Assembly (NCBI GenBank): GCA_030065055.1
Contig: JASJDS010000055.1
Span: 1-52,915 of the forward strand
Direction: 5' to 3'
From: Calothrix sp. MO_192.B10
GTDB lineage: Bacteria; Cyanobacteriota; Cyanobacteriia; Cyanobacteriales; Nostocaceae
DNA length: 52,915 nt
Position numbers and translations under genes: made by a program. This document shows positions 23,612 through 32,068 of this stretch, piece by piece. The notes below the pieces were generated by a model. It worked only from the letters and a program-made list of their open reading frames with translations, ran no database searches and was not told where the DNA came from. Every line of letters begins with the position of its first letter. Within the stretch, counting starts at the first letter, position 1.

Positions 23612-23790
23612 CGGATATGCCACAGATGAACTACGGCGGCGTTGGATGTTACGGATGGGAATAAAAGGTGCGGTGTAGAAGTTAAGCAGACACGCTGACC
23701 CCAGGACGTTGATGATTTATGATGACAACAGGCAGAAGGTGCAGAAGGAAATTAGCGACTTACGATTTGGGGTTGATTTAGTGCGAACAA
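23612..23790 (+). pseudogene. Frame-shifted C-terminal relic of a tyrosine recombinase
   Basis: Pieces read ALDVTDG in one frame, then KLSRHADPRTLMIYDDNRQ in another after an internal stop, matching the part of a phage-type integrase that includes the nucleophile Tyr (MIYD). The same sequence with intact phase occurs at 40870-41042. The relic is too short to be active and is disrupted by a frameshift. It shows that an integrase-bearing element once lay here; its left part was lost or separated by the mini-element. Confidence 0.75.
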
Positions 23791-23797
23791 GCGTGTT

Positions 23798-25153
23798 TTA
23801 AGCACGAGCTAGAATTTTTAAGGGGTCGCCAGGAAAATCATCAAAAATTGCTCCTCGTTGAATTAGGTCAAGCTTCATTTGCTCTGAAATTCCTTGGTTA
23901 CTTCCGAATCTAGCTTCTTTCACTTTGGCACCCCCCAGGTAGGCACCCCCCAGGTAGGCACCACGCAGGTCGGCACCACGCAGGTCGGCACCACACAGGT
24001 CGGCATCACGCAGGTCGGCACCACGCAGGTTGACACCAAACAGGTTGGCACCACGCAGCTTGCCACCACGCAGATTGGAACCACGCAGGTTGGCACCACT
24101 CAGGTTGGCACGAAACAGGTTGGCACCACTCAGGTTGGCAAGATCCAGGCTAGCACCACGCAGGTTGGCAAGATCCAGGCTAGCACCACGCAGGTTGGCA
24201 TCACGCAAATTGACACCATGTAGGTTTTGAGAATCAATTGGGTGATTGATAATCTCCCATACTAGACGCCATCTGCGATCAATCTCTGTTTTCTCATCAA
24301 TTTTTGCACCACGCAGGTTAGCACCACGCAGGTCGGCATCCCCCAGGTTGGAACCGCGTAGGTCGGCACCACGCAGGTTGGCATTACGCAGGCTGGCATT
24401 AAGCAGGTTGGTACCAAACAGGTTGGCATTACGCAGGTTGGAACCACTCAAGTTGACACCACTCAGGTTGGCACTAAACAGGTCTGCATCATGCAGGTTG
24501 GCACCACGCAGGTTAGCACCACGCAGTTTGCTATCACGTAGGTTGGCATCAAACAGTTCTGCATCATGCAGGTCTCGATTATTAATTGGGTGATTGATAA
24601 TCTCCCATACTAGACGCCATCTGTTATCAATCTCTGTTTTCTCATCAATTGTTGCACCCCCCAGCTCGGCACCCCCCAGCTCGGCATCACGCAGGTTGGT
24701 ACCACGCAGGTTGGTACCAAACAGGTAGGCATTACGCAAATTGGCACCAAACAGGTTGGCATCACTTAGGTTGGCACCACTCAGGTAGGCATCACGCAAA
24801 TTGACACCACTCAGGTTGGAACCACGCAGGTCGGCATCACCCAGATTGGCACCACGCAGGTCGGCACTACGCAAGTCAATATTGTTTAAGTTAAAATTAT
24901 CTTTTTTGAGAATTTCCAATAACTGTTTCGAGTCCGTAAGCCTTTCCTTCTCCCTCCAAGCAACAAATACAATCCCTGCTAACAAACTAAAGGTTATAAC
25001 CCACCCCGGTGGATTGCCTCCTGTAAGCAGCAGCACAAGCATCAAGCCACCAAAGACCACAGCACCTTGCTTTAACAGCGAAGTTAATCCTAACCTCGCT
25101 TCGTCATACAAACTAATTTGCTTGTGGTTGATTTGAGTCATACCCTGTAACAC
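23798..25153 (-). CDS. Pentapeptide-repeat protein with N-terminal membrane segments
   Basis: A 451-aa protein. Residues ~28-66 form two hydrophobic segments. From residue ~90 on it consists of A(D/N)LxX pentapeptide repeats, which form a right-handed quadrilateral beta-helix. The helix is interrupted twice by a short segment (EKTEID-RWRLVWEIINHPI), seen near residues 167 and 287. These repeated interruptions are similar to each other, which points to internal duplication. Function unknown; members of this family can mimic DNA or act as scaffolds. It follows a membrane protein gene by 2 bp in the same direction. Confidence 0.85.
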   Translation of the reverse strand: MLQGMTQINHKQISLYDEARLGLTSLLKQGAVVFGGLMLVLLLTGGNPPGWVITFSLLAGIVFVAWREKERLTDSKQLLEILKKDNFNLNNIDLRSADLRGANLGDADLRGSNLSGVNLRDAYLSGANLSDANLFGANLRNAYLFGTNLRGTNLRDAELGGAELGGATIDEKTEIDNRWRLVWEIINHPINNRDLHDAELFDANLRDSKLRGANLRGANLHDADLFSANLSGVNLSGSNLRNANLFGTNLLNASLRNANLRGADLRGSNLGDADLRGANLRGAKIDEKTEIDRRWRLVWEIINHPIDSQNLHGVNLRDANLRGASLDLANLRGASLDLANLSGANLFRANLSGANLRGSNLRGGKLRGANLFGVNLRGADLRDADLCGADLRGADLRGAYLGGAYLGGAKVKEARFGSNQGISEQMKLDLIQRGAIFDDFPGDPLKILARA

Positions 25154-25155
25154 CC

Positions 25156-25569
25156 TCAGTGTTTCTTAAGATTTCTCAAATCGACCCAAAATCGACCCAA
25201 GATTCGAGCAGCCATTAATATCCAAAGCAGATAGTTAGACAAAACAATAACAGAACAGGCGAACCGAGTCGGATTGAGTAAATCGTATTTTAAACATACT
25301 TTCAAGCTGGAGAAATTTTCACCAATAATCAACGCTCCTAAAGCGTCTGGAATTTTCAGGAGAAGAGCCAGGGCAACAGCATCCTGTAAGCTAAGGTAAA
25401 AAGTTCTCCATAAATCACCTAGAACAGCTTTGCCTATCTCATCCACTGGTTCCCAAATCTTCTTCAAAAGCATCCTTGTTGTTGGTAGTCGCCCATTCGG
25501 CGAAGATGGTTGAATGGCAACTTTGCTGCTTGTTTGAGACTTCTGAGAAGTTTTGGGGTTTGGGTTCAT
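25156..25569 (-). CDS. Small membrane protein coupled to the pentapeptide gene
   Basis: A 137-aa protein from the in-frame ATG at 25569; the longer frame from 25614 adds a hydrophobic start. The N-terminal ~40 residues are Ser/Pro/Gln-rich and basic. Hydrophobic stretches at about residues 65-85 and 105-130 are likely membrane segments. Its stop lies 2 bp from the next start, so the two are one operon and possibly a complex. No family recognised. Confidence 0.55.
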   Translation of the reverse strand: MNPNPKTSQKSQTSSKVAIQPSSPNGRLPTTRMLLKKIWEPVDEIGKAVLGDLWRTFYLSLQDAVALALLLKIPDALGALIIGENFSSLKVCLKYDLLNPTRFACSVIVLSNYLLWILMAARILGRFWVDLRNLKKH

Positions 25570-25784
25570 GAAGTCAAGATAGCTACTTGCAACAAATACA
25601 ACTAGGTAATTCAAAACTAAGTATATGGGAACAACCTTCTAAAAATCATTCTTAATTCTCAGTTCTTAATAAAGCGATCGCGCGTGCATACGCGACTAGC
25701 TCCGAAAATTCCGGAATTGAGTTAAACGGCTATCCATTATCATCCCCGTCAAATATCACCAAACAGGGATAAAGAGCGATCGCC

Positions 25785-26183
25785 CTACACCGAATCGTCC
25801 ATCCAACCACAATCACAGTCCCAATGCACCCGTGCTGTGTAGTCTCGGTTCATTGCAGCACCACACTGGGGACACTTACCTGTGAATAGGGGATGGTTAT
25901 CAAGTAGCCACAACTGTTGCTCTTGGCTCCACTGTTGTGGTGGTTGCCTAATTTCCTCGCCGTTGTAGTACGTGCGTTCAATTACCAATTCGTCATCAAT
26001 ATATCTAGCCCCTTGGGGTTCCCACAGTTCCTCAACTTCTGCGCTGGGGTCTTCCCGGAAATCCAAGCAGCTGTCACCACCTGGTCCCGATGGGTGAACA
26101 GCACAAACCAAGTGGGGGTCATGAGAGTAAAATTGGCAGCGATCGCACTCTGGTATCTTCTTCCTCACTCTGGGTTTAATCAT
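25785..26183 (-). CDS. Zinc-binding Cys-rich protein
   Basis: A 132-aa protein from the ATG at 26183. The N-terminal domain has the pattern CDRCQFY...LVCAVHPSG...SCLDF, also found at the C-terminus of the protein at 11866-12519. The C-terminal domain has CPQC and CDC pairs (KCPQCGAAM, WDCDCGW), a second zinc site. Function unknown. Standing alone on the minus strand, it may be a small regulatory or nucleic-acid-binding protein. Confidence 0.6.
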   Translation of the reverse strand: MIKPRVRKKIPECDRCQFYSHDPHLVCAVHPSGPGGDSCLDFREDPSAEVEELWEPQGARYIDDELVIERTYYNGEEIRQPPQQWSQEQQLWLLDNHPLFTGKCPQCGAAMNRDYTARVHWDCDCGWMDDSV

Positions 26184-26201
26184 GGCACATTCCACGGGCA
26201 A

Positions 26202-26528
26202 GGTAGTTATTTACTGATGATAGCCTTACACCGAGTGCGATTACTGCAACGGGGTAGCAAGGGTGACGACATGAAGTATCCACATTGGGTGCGTGCTTAC
26301 GTACTTCTTGGTTTTGGGCATGGTGGCTTAATGAACCAGCGAGTGCCCAGTATTCGCAGATGAACAGGTGTGCAATTCATTTGTGATTGATGAGTGATAT
26401 CAGTAAGAAATTGCCACTGAATCATTTTTAGACCACCACGTTTCTGTATAATTCCCAAAATTTTAGCGGCTAGACAATAAAGTTAGAGGATAATCTCAAG
26501 TATATTAATTTAAGGTGCGATCAGTACC
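26202..26528. other. Intergenic region, no clear features
   Basis: About 330 bp between divergent genes (minus at 26183, plus at 26529). I see no ORF, hairpin or repeat of note. The promoter of the plus-strand pair must lie here, but no clear -35/-10 box is visible. Confidence 0.4.
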
Positions 26529-27521
26529 ATGGTCAACAAGTCACAGGGTTCACAAAGAATCAAGGATCTCTTAGCAGCACTAGACTGGTTCATATTTGTC
26601 ATAGCGATTGTCGCGTTATTACTTTTTACAGCAGCCTACTTCTCGATTCCTTCAATACTAGACAAAAACAATCCAATAACAGACTTCTTACAAAATATCA
26701 TTACAAATCTGATTCCAGTTTTACTTTTATTTGTTGTATCATACATAGCGTACCGACGCATTGAAGCTATCCGGTATAAAAGTGATACTGAGTTTTTGTC
26801 GGATATACTGAGTGATGAGTTAGTTCGTAAGCTAAGTCATCCAGATACAAGAATTGAACAACTAACAAGAATTGAACAGCGTTTATATGAAATTGATATA
26901 AAAGCCATATTTGGGGCACTACAAAATACTCACGATGCTGGGATAGTAGCGGTACATAAGAGTTTATATTCTGACTCCTTTAAGGAATATATCAGCAATG
27001 CTGAAGAAATAATTATACTAAATACATTTATTCCAAATCTTGACTTTTTAACTGATGCATTAGTGACTGCCCTCAATAAAGAATCTAATGTGAGAATTTT
27101 GATGTTGTATCCACACTCTGGTATTTCAACATTACGAAGTAAGTCATTGAAGAGTTCTCGTGATGAGAATCAAGTTAGATCGGGAATAGAGCAGTGTCTT
27201 GACACATTGAGTAGTATTGCACGAAGGCTCGATGATAAAAGTAAACAGTCTTTGAAGGTCAGGTTATACAATTCGCTACCTTCAATTTCAGTGTATAGTG
27301 CAGATGAACGTTTTTTTGTTAGTGTTTTCTTTCATGGACAGCTTGCTATAAAATCTCCTCAGATTGAAGTTCAATCTAAAAAATCAATTTTGGGCAAAGC
27401 TATCTCTATAGAAATCGAAACGCTATGGAATATTGGACAAGAATTTAATGATATCAATAATTGGCGTACTGAAATAAGTATTATGGCTCCAAAATTTAAC
27501 GAAATCAACAAAAACATATAA
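26529..27521 (+). CDS. Membrane-anchored PLD-like/unknown protein
   Basis: A 330-aa protein. Two hydrophobic segments (about residues 16-38 and 52-75) lead to a soluble part. The stretch EEIIILNTFIPNLDFLTDAL...NVRILMLYP near residues 158-197 resembles the beta/alpha start of a phospholipase D-like (HKD) domain, but I see no complete HKD motif. It is the first of a pair with the gene 13 bp downstream. Membrane-linked PLD-like proteins occur in defence islands, so a two-gene effector pair is possible. Not assigned. Confidence 0.5.
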   Translation: MVNKSQGSQRIKDLLAALDWFIFVIAIVALLLFTAAYFSIPSILDKNNPITDFLQNIITNLIPVLLLFVVSYIAYRRIEAIRYKSDTEFLSDILSDELVRKLSHPDTRIEQLTRIEQRLYEIDIKAIFGALQNTHDAGIVAVHKSLYSDSFKEYISNAEEIIILNTFIPNLDFLTDALVTALNKESNVRILMLYPHSGISTLRSKSLKSSRDENQVRSGIEQCLDTLSSIARRLDDKSKQSLKVRLYNSLPSISVYSADERFFVSVFFHGQLAIKSPQIEVQSKKSILGKAISIEIETLWNIGQEFNDINNWRTEISIMAPKFNEINKNI

Positions 27522-27534
27522 GGATATAAATAAT

Positions 27535-28296
27535 ATGATTGAATTAGATAAGATTGAAGATGAATTGATTCTAAAATTTAAGAGTCATCGTGTTTTGAAA
27601 AATATTGAATCAATCTCTCAATCAGAATTTCTAGAAATTCTGATTCAAAGGCGTTTTTTGTCACTTATTTTAACTACAGTTTATGATATAGCGATTGACT
27701 CTCTTACAGACTTAGAATCTATAAAGATAGCTCGCCAAATATTGCGAGAAGAGTACCCTGACTGTAATGGTAATACTCCTTCACATAGGGAAGATTTGGC
27801 TTATGATTTAATGTTGCTTGGAGCGACAAAATTAGATATCGTGAAATCCCGTCCTTCAGATGCAACGAATCAAACAATTAAGAAAACCCTAGCGCTTGTT
27901 TGTGGATTTGAAAGTAGTGAACTATGCGATGTAAAGATATTAACCATGCTGCGTTTTTGGGGTGAAGTACTAGTTTCAGTTGAGTATGGTGAATTCTGGA
28001 GAAGAATGTCCAAATATTTTAGTGTGCATGGAGATAAGCGATCGCGTTTTTACTACCCTCATTTCTGCCATGATTCTAGGGAAACTATGGCAGAGGCTTC
28101 GCTTGCTTCAGCAACTCATTCGGGTAGGTTAGGGGCACGTTTACGAGAAATGCTAACTTCTGAAGCTGCCAAAAAAAGCTTCATTGACATGGAAAGGAAG
28201 ATTCTTGACATAAAGCTCAAATTTTATGATCAGTTTATATTTACCCCTACTGCTGTGAGCGATCGCCATGTCAATCACTCCTTAACCTCAAGCTGA
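27535..28296 (+). CDS. Heme-oxygenase-like diiron protein (DUF3865/CADD-like)
   Basis: A 253-aa all-helical protein. Residues resembling diiron ligands occur in the spacing of heme-oxygenase-like proteins: Glu72-Glu73 with His84 in one helix pair, Glu144 or Glu150, and a HFCHDSRE segment (His176, His179, Asp180, Glu183). The sequence resembles DUF3865/CADD-like proteins known from Nostoc. The SD sequence AAGGATATAAATAATATG precedes it. It follows the membrane protein closely, so the two are probably one operon. Such enzymes oxidise small molecules; the substrate is unknown. The end overlaps the convergent gene by 22 bp. Confidence 0.6.
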   Translation: MIELDKIEDELILKFKSHRVLKNIESISQSEFLEILIQRRFLSLILTTVYDIAIDSLTDLESIKIARQILREEYPDCNGNTPSHREDLAYDLMLLGATKLDIVKSRPSDATNQTIKKTLALVCGFESSELCDVKILTMLRFWGEVLVSVEYGEFWRRMSKYFSVHGDKRSRFYYPHFCHDSRETMAEASLASATHSGRLGARLREMLTSEAAKKSFIDMERKILDIKLKFYDQFIFTPTAVSDRHVNHSLTSS

Positions 28297-28616
28297 TAAA
28301 CCCGCATGGATGGGTGTTCCGGCACCATTCGCCAGTAGTATCCTTCAGATACAGGCATTGTCCTGTCACTGCATCTATAAAGAAAAATTGGCTCATCACG
28401 GTGGATAACTTTCTTAAGTGCTTGTTCTAACTTTTGGTCTGGCTTCGCACTGTTGTACCAAAACAGATGAGATTTACCAAAGTATTCGGCTGCCATAAGG
28501 CTGGCAAAGAACCATTCCATCAATGATTGAACCTGCTCTGGCTCAATGCTGGGTTGACCGTAGCTAGAGATGGTCGGCTTGGTGGGTTTGGGTTTGAAAA
28601 GGTCGAGTAATTTCAT
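28275..28616 (-). CDS. Small unknown protein
   Basis: A 113-aa protein from the ATG at 28616 (an upstream Met is at 28634). It contains WFFASLMAAEYFGKSHLFWYN (helical) and a C-terminal EHPSMRVYQLEV. No family recognised. It is convergent with the DUF3865-like gene. The upstream stretch is a repeat-rich non-coding region. Confidence 0.45.
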   Translation of the reverse strand: MKLLDLFKPKPTKPTISSYGQPSIEPEQVQSLMEWFFASLMAAEYFGKSHLFWYNSAKPDQKLEQALKKVIHRDEPIFLYRCSDRTMPVSEGYYWRMVPEHPSMRVYQLEVKE

Positions 28617-28634
28617 TCGGGTTGGTAAACGCAA

Positions 28635-29072
28635 CTTTTACCAGGGTTCCCGGATTAGGGGGTGCGATACGCGCAGCGTCAAGCCTCCGGCTTATCGCTC
28701 GCTCGGTCTGTGTGGGGCTGCATCCCCACTATCCCTCGCTCGCATGGTCATCGGGCTGGGTGTCGTAGCCAGTTTCCGCACAGATAGTTGGTTGACTGGG
28801 ATGCAAGCGTTCAATTGCTCGCTCGGGCGGCGGGGGGTCATCTGGTTGTGTGGCAGAGTTTACTCGCTTACCCTTCCCCCCTCCTGGTCGCTCGCACTTA
28901 TAAGTCGCTTTACCCGATAGCCAGATTCCGCACACTCAGCATCGGGCGAGGCCCAATCCCCGATCGCATCTGAGGCCTTGAGAAGTTTTCCAAAAATTTA
29001 AGACAAATTGTGTACAAAACTTTTACTCTAGAGGGCCTCAGAGCGTCGGGGCTTAGGGCCTTTAAAATAAGA
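28635..29072. other. Non-coding repeat-rich region with CGCTCG clusters
   Basis: Contains the palindromic unit 28662-28698 (see separate entry), repeated CGCTCG clusters, and two related phrases of the form AGCCAGxTTCCGCACA near 28770 and 28920. Long frames here are chance frames in GC-rich repeats. No gene is supported. Confidence 0.5.
28662..28698. repeat. Palindromic repeat unit (GTGCGATACGC...CCTCCGGCTTATCGC), copy 1
   Basis: GTGCGATACGC opens the unit and CCTCCGGCTTATCGC closes it. GCGATA pairs with TATCGC. A second copy is at 34039-34076. It looks like one of the small dispersed palindromic repeats of cyanobacterial genomes. Confidence 0.6.
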
Positions 29073-29456
29073 TCACTCCGGATTAACACTCGCCCGCGCG
29101 AAGCGCGGGCAAAACCAAAGACTGCCAAACAAAGAGGGTTGGTTGGTGTGGGTGTTTTGGTTTTTGGGTTTAGATTTTGGGTTTTGATTTTTATTTGTTA
29201 ATAGAAAAAATAGGTAGACAGCGAGCGGAAGAATCAGTTTAGCCACGACATCTCGACTTACGATTGAATCTGCGATCAAAGGGTTTAGACTGATACTTGA
29301 AGCGATCGCTGCTGGATTATTGACAGAAAAGAGGTTTACCTTCGCGGGTAGGTATCTCTTATCTGGTGGTTTCACTTCCCTCGCTCCCTGTCGTTTCCCT
29401 GGTTCCCGCGATACCAGTTCATTGCCTCCGGGCTTACGTCGTTCCGTTTCTTCCAC
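29073..29456 (-). CDS. Possible small membrane protein
   Basis: A 127-aa frame from a GTG start. The N-terminus is highly charged (EETERRKPGG), followed by a helical part and one hydrophobic segment at about residues 75-92 (AKLILPLAVYLFFLL), and then a low-complexity Asn/Lys tail. The last 12 residues are encoded by a GC-rich hairpin (29092-29110) and may not be functional. The palindrome ATAGCA-N6-TGCTAT lies just upstream (29466-29483), as it does near other genes of this region. The gene is plausible but unproven. Confidence 0.45.
   Translation of the reverse strand: MEETERRKPGGNELVSREPGKRQGAREVKPPDKRYLPAKVNLFSVNNPAAIASSISLNPLIADSIVSRDVVAKLILPLAVYLFFLLTNKNQNPKSKPKNQNTHTNQPSLFGSLWFCPRFARASVNPE
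29092..29110. repeat. GC-rich hairpin GCCCGCGC-GAA-GCGCGGGC
   Basis: An 8-bp perfect stem (29092-29099 and 29103-29110) with a GAA loop. It may terminate transcription or be part of a dispersed repeat. Confidence 0.5.
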
Positions 29457-29465
29457 TCTTATATA

Positions 29466-29483
29466 ATAGCATAACTGTGCTAT
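29466..29483. promoter_or_regulatory. Shared operator-like palindrome ATAGCA-N6-TGCTAT, copy 1
   Basis: ATAGCATAACTGTGCTAT has 6-bp perfect arms, 10 bp upstream of the GTG at 29456. Related sites are at 30055-30072 and 33620-33637. Confidence 0.6.
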
Positions 29484-29527
29484 AAAATGTTGGCTTTTCT
29501 GTCATGTTTACAATATCTTTACAATTC

Positions 29528-30007
29528 TTAAAACAAGCTGAGTTGTTGGTGGTCTGGCTCTTTCAACCAATCAGGCATCCAGCTTGTATCACCATACCTT
29601 GTTTTGAATTGCGGAAATATATATATCTGCAAGCCCCGATATTTGGCATAGGCAATTGTGAGCCAAGTGCCGGAACCTTTACCATTAGGGTTTTTACAAG
29701 GCTTGCATCCATCGGGACAAAGCTTATTTGGGAAGGCATAAAGCCAGGGGTCGGGAAGATTAGCGATCGCATCTACCATCCGTTTAGAACGCTCTGCAAA
29801 GTGCCAGCGTTGTTTCCCTTGCACCTCATACACAGTAAGGGTTTTGTTGTAGTAGCCCGCAGCCCGCCGCACGAAATCATCAAGCCCTGGTGCATCGCCT
29901 ACGTGCCATTGTGCATTGTGGTTGCTGATGAAATAGTCGAAATCCTTGTATATCTCGCATTCCTGCTCTTTGGTCAGGTTGCGTGATCCAGTAAAAGCTA
30001 TCTGCAT
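29528..30007 (-). CDS. SLOG/Rossmann-like protein
   Basis: A 159-aa protein from the ATG at 30007; longer frames reach 30061. It starts with IAFTGSRNLTKEQ, and near residue 39 has HVGDAPGLDDFV. These GSR and GDAxGxD motifs are typical of SLOG/YpsA/DprA-like nucleotide-binding Rossmann folds. The C-terminal half contains a GKGSGTW loop near residue 110. Such proteins sense or produce nucleotide ligands in conflict systems or bind DNA. It is divergent from the gene at 30099, and the shared palindrome lies between them. Confidence 0.65.
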   Translation of the reverse strand: MQIAFTGSRNLTKEQECEIYKDFDYFISNHNAQWHVGDAPGLDDFVRRAAGYYNKTLTVYEVQGKQRWHFAERSKRMVDAIANLPDPWLYAFPNKLCPDGCKPCKNPNGKGSGTWLTIAYAKYRGLQIYIFPQFKTRYGDTSWMPDWLKEPDHQQLSLF

Positions 30008-30054
30008 AGAGGTTTTATAAACTTTTCTATATTTTAGCATGAATGTACCTATTT

Positions 30055-30072
30055 TTAGCACAGTTATGCTAT
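30055..30072. promoter_or_regulatory. Shared operator-like palindrome, copy 2
   Basis: TTAGCACAGTTATGCTAT, 27 bp upstream of the ATG at 30099 and about 50 bp upstream of the divergent start at 30007. The core AGCACAGTTATGCTAT is identical to copy 1 in reverse orientation, so it may control both genes. Confidence 0.6.
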
Positions 30073-30098
30073 ATTATAGTTAGGGTTGAGGAAATAAG

Positions 30099-30821
30099 AT
30101 GTACGATATTAGTTCAGCATTGGCCAGCCAAACCATCAATAAAAACACAGTTTGGAAATGCTTGGTTGCACTTGGAAAGACATCAGGAAGTCTGAACCAA
30201 TTCATTAGCTCACGCATGATTATCGAAGGCTGGGCGGTAGGTGTCCGCGTGGTAATTAAGCGGGGTTACAAAGGTATTCAAATTTTCAAGGGACTCTCTA
30301 CAATTATTTCTCCCTTGAAGATTGCTCTGCACATAATGGAGCAAACTTTTGTCAAGTCTGTCGGTTTGAATGTAATTCGTAAAAGTGAAAGATTATTCTT
30401 GGTAGATTCCTATCAAAATCCCAAAGAAAAGCACGTAGTAACTGCTCATCCTGATGGTTTAACTTGCAGTTGCATGAAGTTTAAGTGTTTGAAAAACCGG
30501 ATGGAAAAGGAAGCACCACAACTATTAAAAGCATTAGGTCAAATTAATTTATTAGATGGTTCTAAGCTCTGCGTTACTGAAATTTACGACCATCAAACAA
30601 GAAGCATAGAATCAAAAATACATCTGCAATGTCATCACATTCAAGCAGTGATGCGAGAGTTTTTTAATGCATTTAGTTCACTGGAATATGCGTTTAATTG
30701 GAAACAAGTAATTAAAAGCTATCAGCCACAGCAAAATGACTGGATGGGTGATGAACAGTGGGAGCAAGAATTAGAGTTTTTCCCGGAAGATTGGGGAGAA
30801 TTTAAACGAAAAATTAGTTAG
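30099..30821 (+). CDS. SWIM-like zinc-finger protein
   Basis: A 240-aa protein. Near residues 119-183 a CSC pair (GLTCSCMKFKC) and a later CHH (HLQCHHIQAVMREFF) give the CxCx(n)CxH spacing of a SWIM domain. The rest is basic and helical. SWIM domains bind DNA or proteins. The region between the two pairs is unusually long. It lies directly downstream of palindrome copy 2. Function unknown. Confidence 0.55.
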   Translation: MYDISSALASQTINKNTVWKCLVALGKTSGSLNQFISSRMIIEGWAVGVRVVIKRGYKGIQIFKGLSTIISPLKIALHIMEQTFVKSVGLNVIRKSERLFLVDSYQNPKEKHVVTAHPDGLTCSCMKFKCLKNRMEKEAPQLLKALGQINLLDGSKLCVTEIYDHQTRSIESKIHLQCHHIQAVMREFFNAFSSLEYAFNWKQVIKSYQPQQNDWMGDEQWEQELEFFPEDWGEFKRKIS

Positions 30822-30926
30822 TTAATTTCGACCTAGATAAGTCGTTAAACTGTCTGACTTTTAAAAACTGCCGCCCCTCCGACCAAGAGAAAACGGCAGC
30901 TACCCCAAACACATGAGGTAAATCAA

Positions 30927-31157
30927 ATGTACAACACAATTAACACAGTTGCAGACATCGACCACGAAATTGCGGCAATTGAAGAAGACAAGGATCGCCT
31001 AATACTCTATTTATTTGAGAAAGGCGAAACCGATCGCTTGTTCAACCTACCGCCCCAACATCAAGAGAGTGAGTGGTATATGCTGGGCTACCACGATAGA
31101 GATTACCAGATAGAAATCGGTTTCACTCCTGAACCAACAGTTTTTGAACACTTCTAA
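30927..31157 (+). CDS. Small unknown protein
   Basis: A 76-aa acidic protein (DIDHEIAAIEEDKDRLILYLFEKG...) with a plausible helix-rich start and a C-terminal aromatic cluster. No family recognised. A GC-rich double hairpin follows at 31204-31255. Confidence 0.5.
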   Translation: MYNTINTVADIDHEIAAIEEDKDRLILYLFEKGETDRLFNLPPQHQESEWYMLGYHDRDYQIEIGFTPEPTVFEHF

Positions 31158-31203
31158 ACATCAGCTTTGAGTCAATCTCGAACACAACGATTGCTCACTC
31201 GTC

Positions 31204-31255
31204 GGGGTGGGGTTGCGTCCTGAAGGGGAAACCCCTCCGGTCGCTGCCCCCACCC
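31204..31255. terminator. Nested hairpins between genes
   Basis: GGGTGGGG (31205-31212) pairs with CCCCACCC (31248-31255), and inside it AGGGGAAACCCCT (31224-31236) forms a second stem. No T-run follows, so it is at best a weak terminator or a mRNA structure between the genes. Confidence 0.35.
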
Positions 31256-31290
31256 ACTCCTCGCTCGCTTTTTTGAATTAGGAAATAATC

Positions 31291-31950
31291 ATGGCTCGTA
31301 ATAAGTTCTTTGAAGAATCTACACCCAAAAACGAAGGCTTAATCATTCCCGAAATGGCGGTTTTCTGCCGCAATGATTGCAAGGAAGGTAAATGGATGGT
31401 AGGCGAGACTGATTACGGTTCTAGGCTAGAGTTCCTAGTTGTTCATTTCTCGCGGCGCGTTTCTGAGTACATGGGTGGACGTATCGCCCAGGGGCAAGTT
31501 TGGTTTACCCCTGTTGCTGGTGAAGTACCAATGGGGATTGTTTATTACACACTAATCAAGAATAGCCGCAGTGGTCGCAGTGGTTCATTAAAAAACTTTG
31601 GTTGCCAAGTTGCGATCGCACAATCCCAAGGTTACGACCCCCGCGAGTTGGTCTGGTGTCCCAAGTTCATCAAAAAATCCGCAGCTATCACCAATGAAGA
31701 TGGTAACACCGAGTCTGCCAGTTGGTACGTAATTGACTGGTCATGGCGCGAGTGCAAGCCAGAAGAAGAAGCAATCTTGGACAACACCGTAAAAATAATT
31801 CAAAACCCCAAAGATATGGAAATGCTATTTGACATGGACTTGGAAGCGAGTTCTGTTTGTGTTGACGGTATGAGCCAGCGTGAAATTCTGGCACTGCTTA
31901 ACCAAACCAGTTCGATAGCTTTACCAGCTGCTACTGAAACCAACAGTTAA
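31291..31950 (+). CDS. Conserved plasmid protein (DUF5895-like?)
   Basis: A 219-aa protein with a beta-rich N-terminal half (MAVFCRNDCKEGKWMV, WFTPVAGEVPMGIVYYTLIK) and an acidic helical C-terminal half. I recall DUF5895-like proteins of this size on cyanobacterial plasmids but cannot confirm. No catalytic motif is seen. Possible role in plasmid DNA handling; unassigned. Confidence 0.45.
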   Translation: MARNKFFEESTPKNEGLIIPEMAVFCRNDCKEGKWMVGETDYGSRLEFLVVHFSRRVSEYMGGRIAQGQVWFTPVAGEVPMGIVYYTLIKNSRSGRSGSLKNFGCQVAIAQSQGYDPRELVWCPKFIKKSAAITNEDGNTESASWYVIDWSWRECKPEEEAILDNTVKIIQNPKDMEMLFDMDLEASSVCVDGMSQREILALLNQTSSIALPAATETNS

Positions 31951-32068
31951 TACAAAAGACCTGGGGCAAGTCTTCTTAAACTGCCCCAATTTTAAAACTG
32001 CACGTATTTAGCCGCCATTAAATGTAACTGGGGTCTTTGTCTTTAGCTAGACCCCACAAGCAAGAACT

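Noticed and set aside
24030-24593. Long plus-strand frames of Arg/Leu or Gly/Thr repeats
   Set aside because: They are the antisense of pentapeptide repeats; the repetitive composition is an artefact of the other strand.
23926-24880. Possible CRISPR-like array
   Set aside because: The regular 15-bp-type units are coding pentapeptide repeats, not repeat-spacer units.
28729-29201. Several short frames in the GC-rich region
   Set aside because: Low-complexity repeats (CGCTCG clusters) give frames on both strands; no conserved motif.
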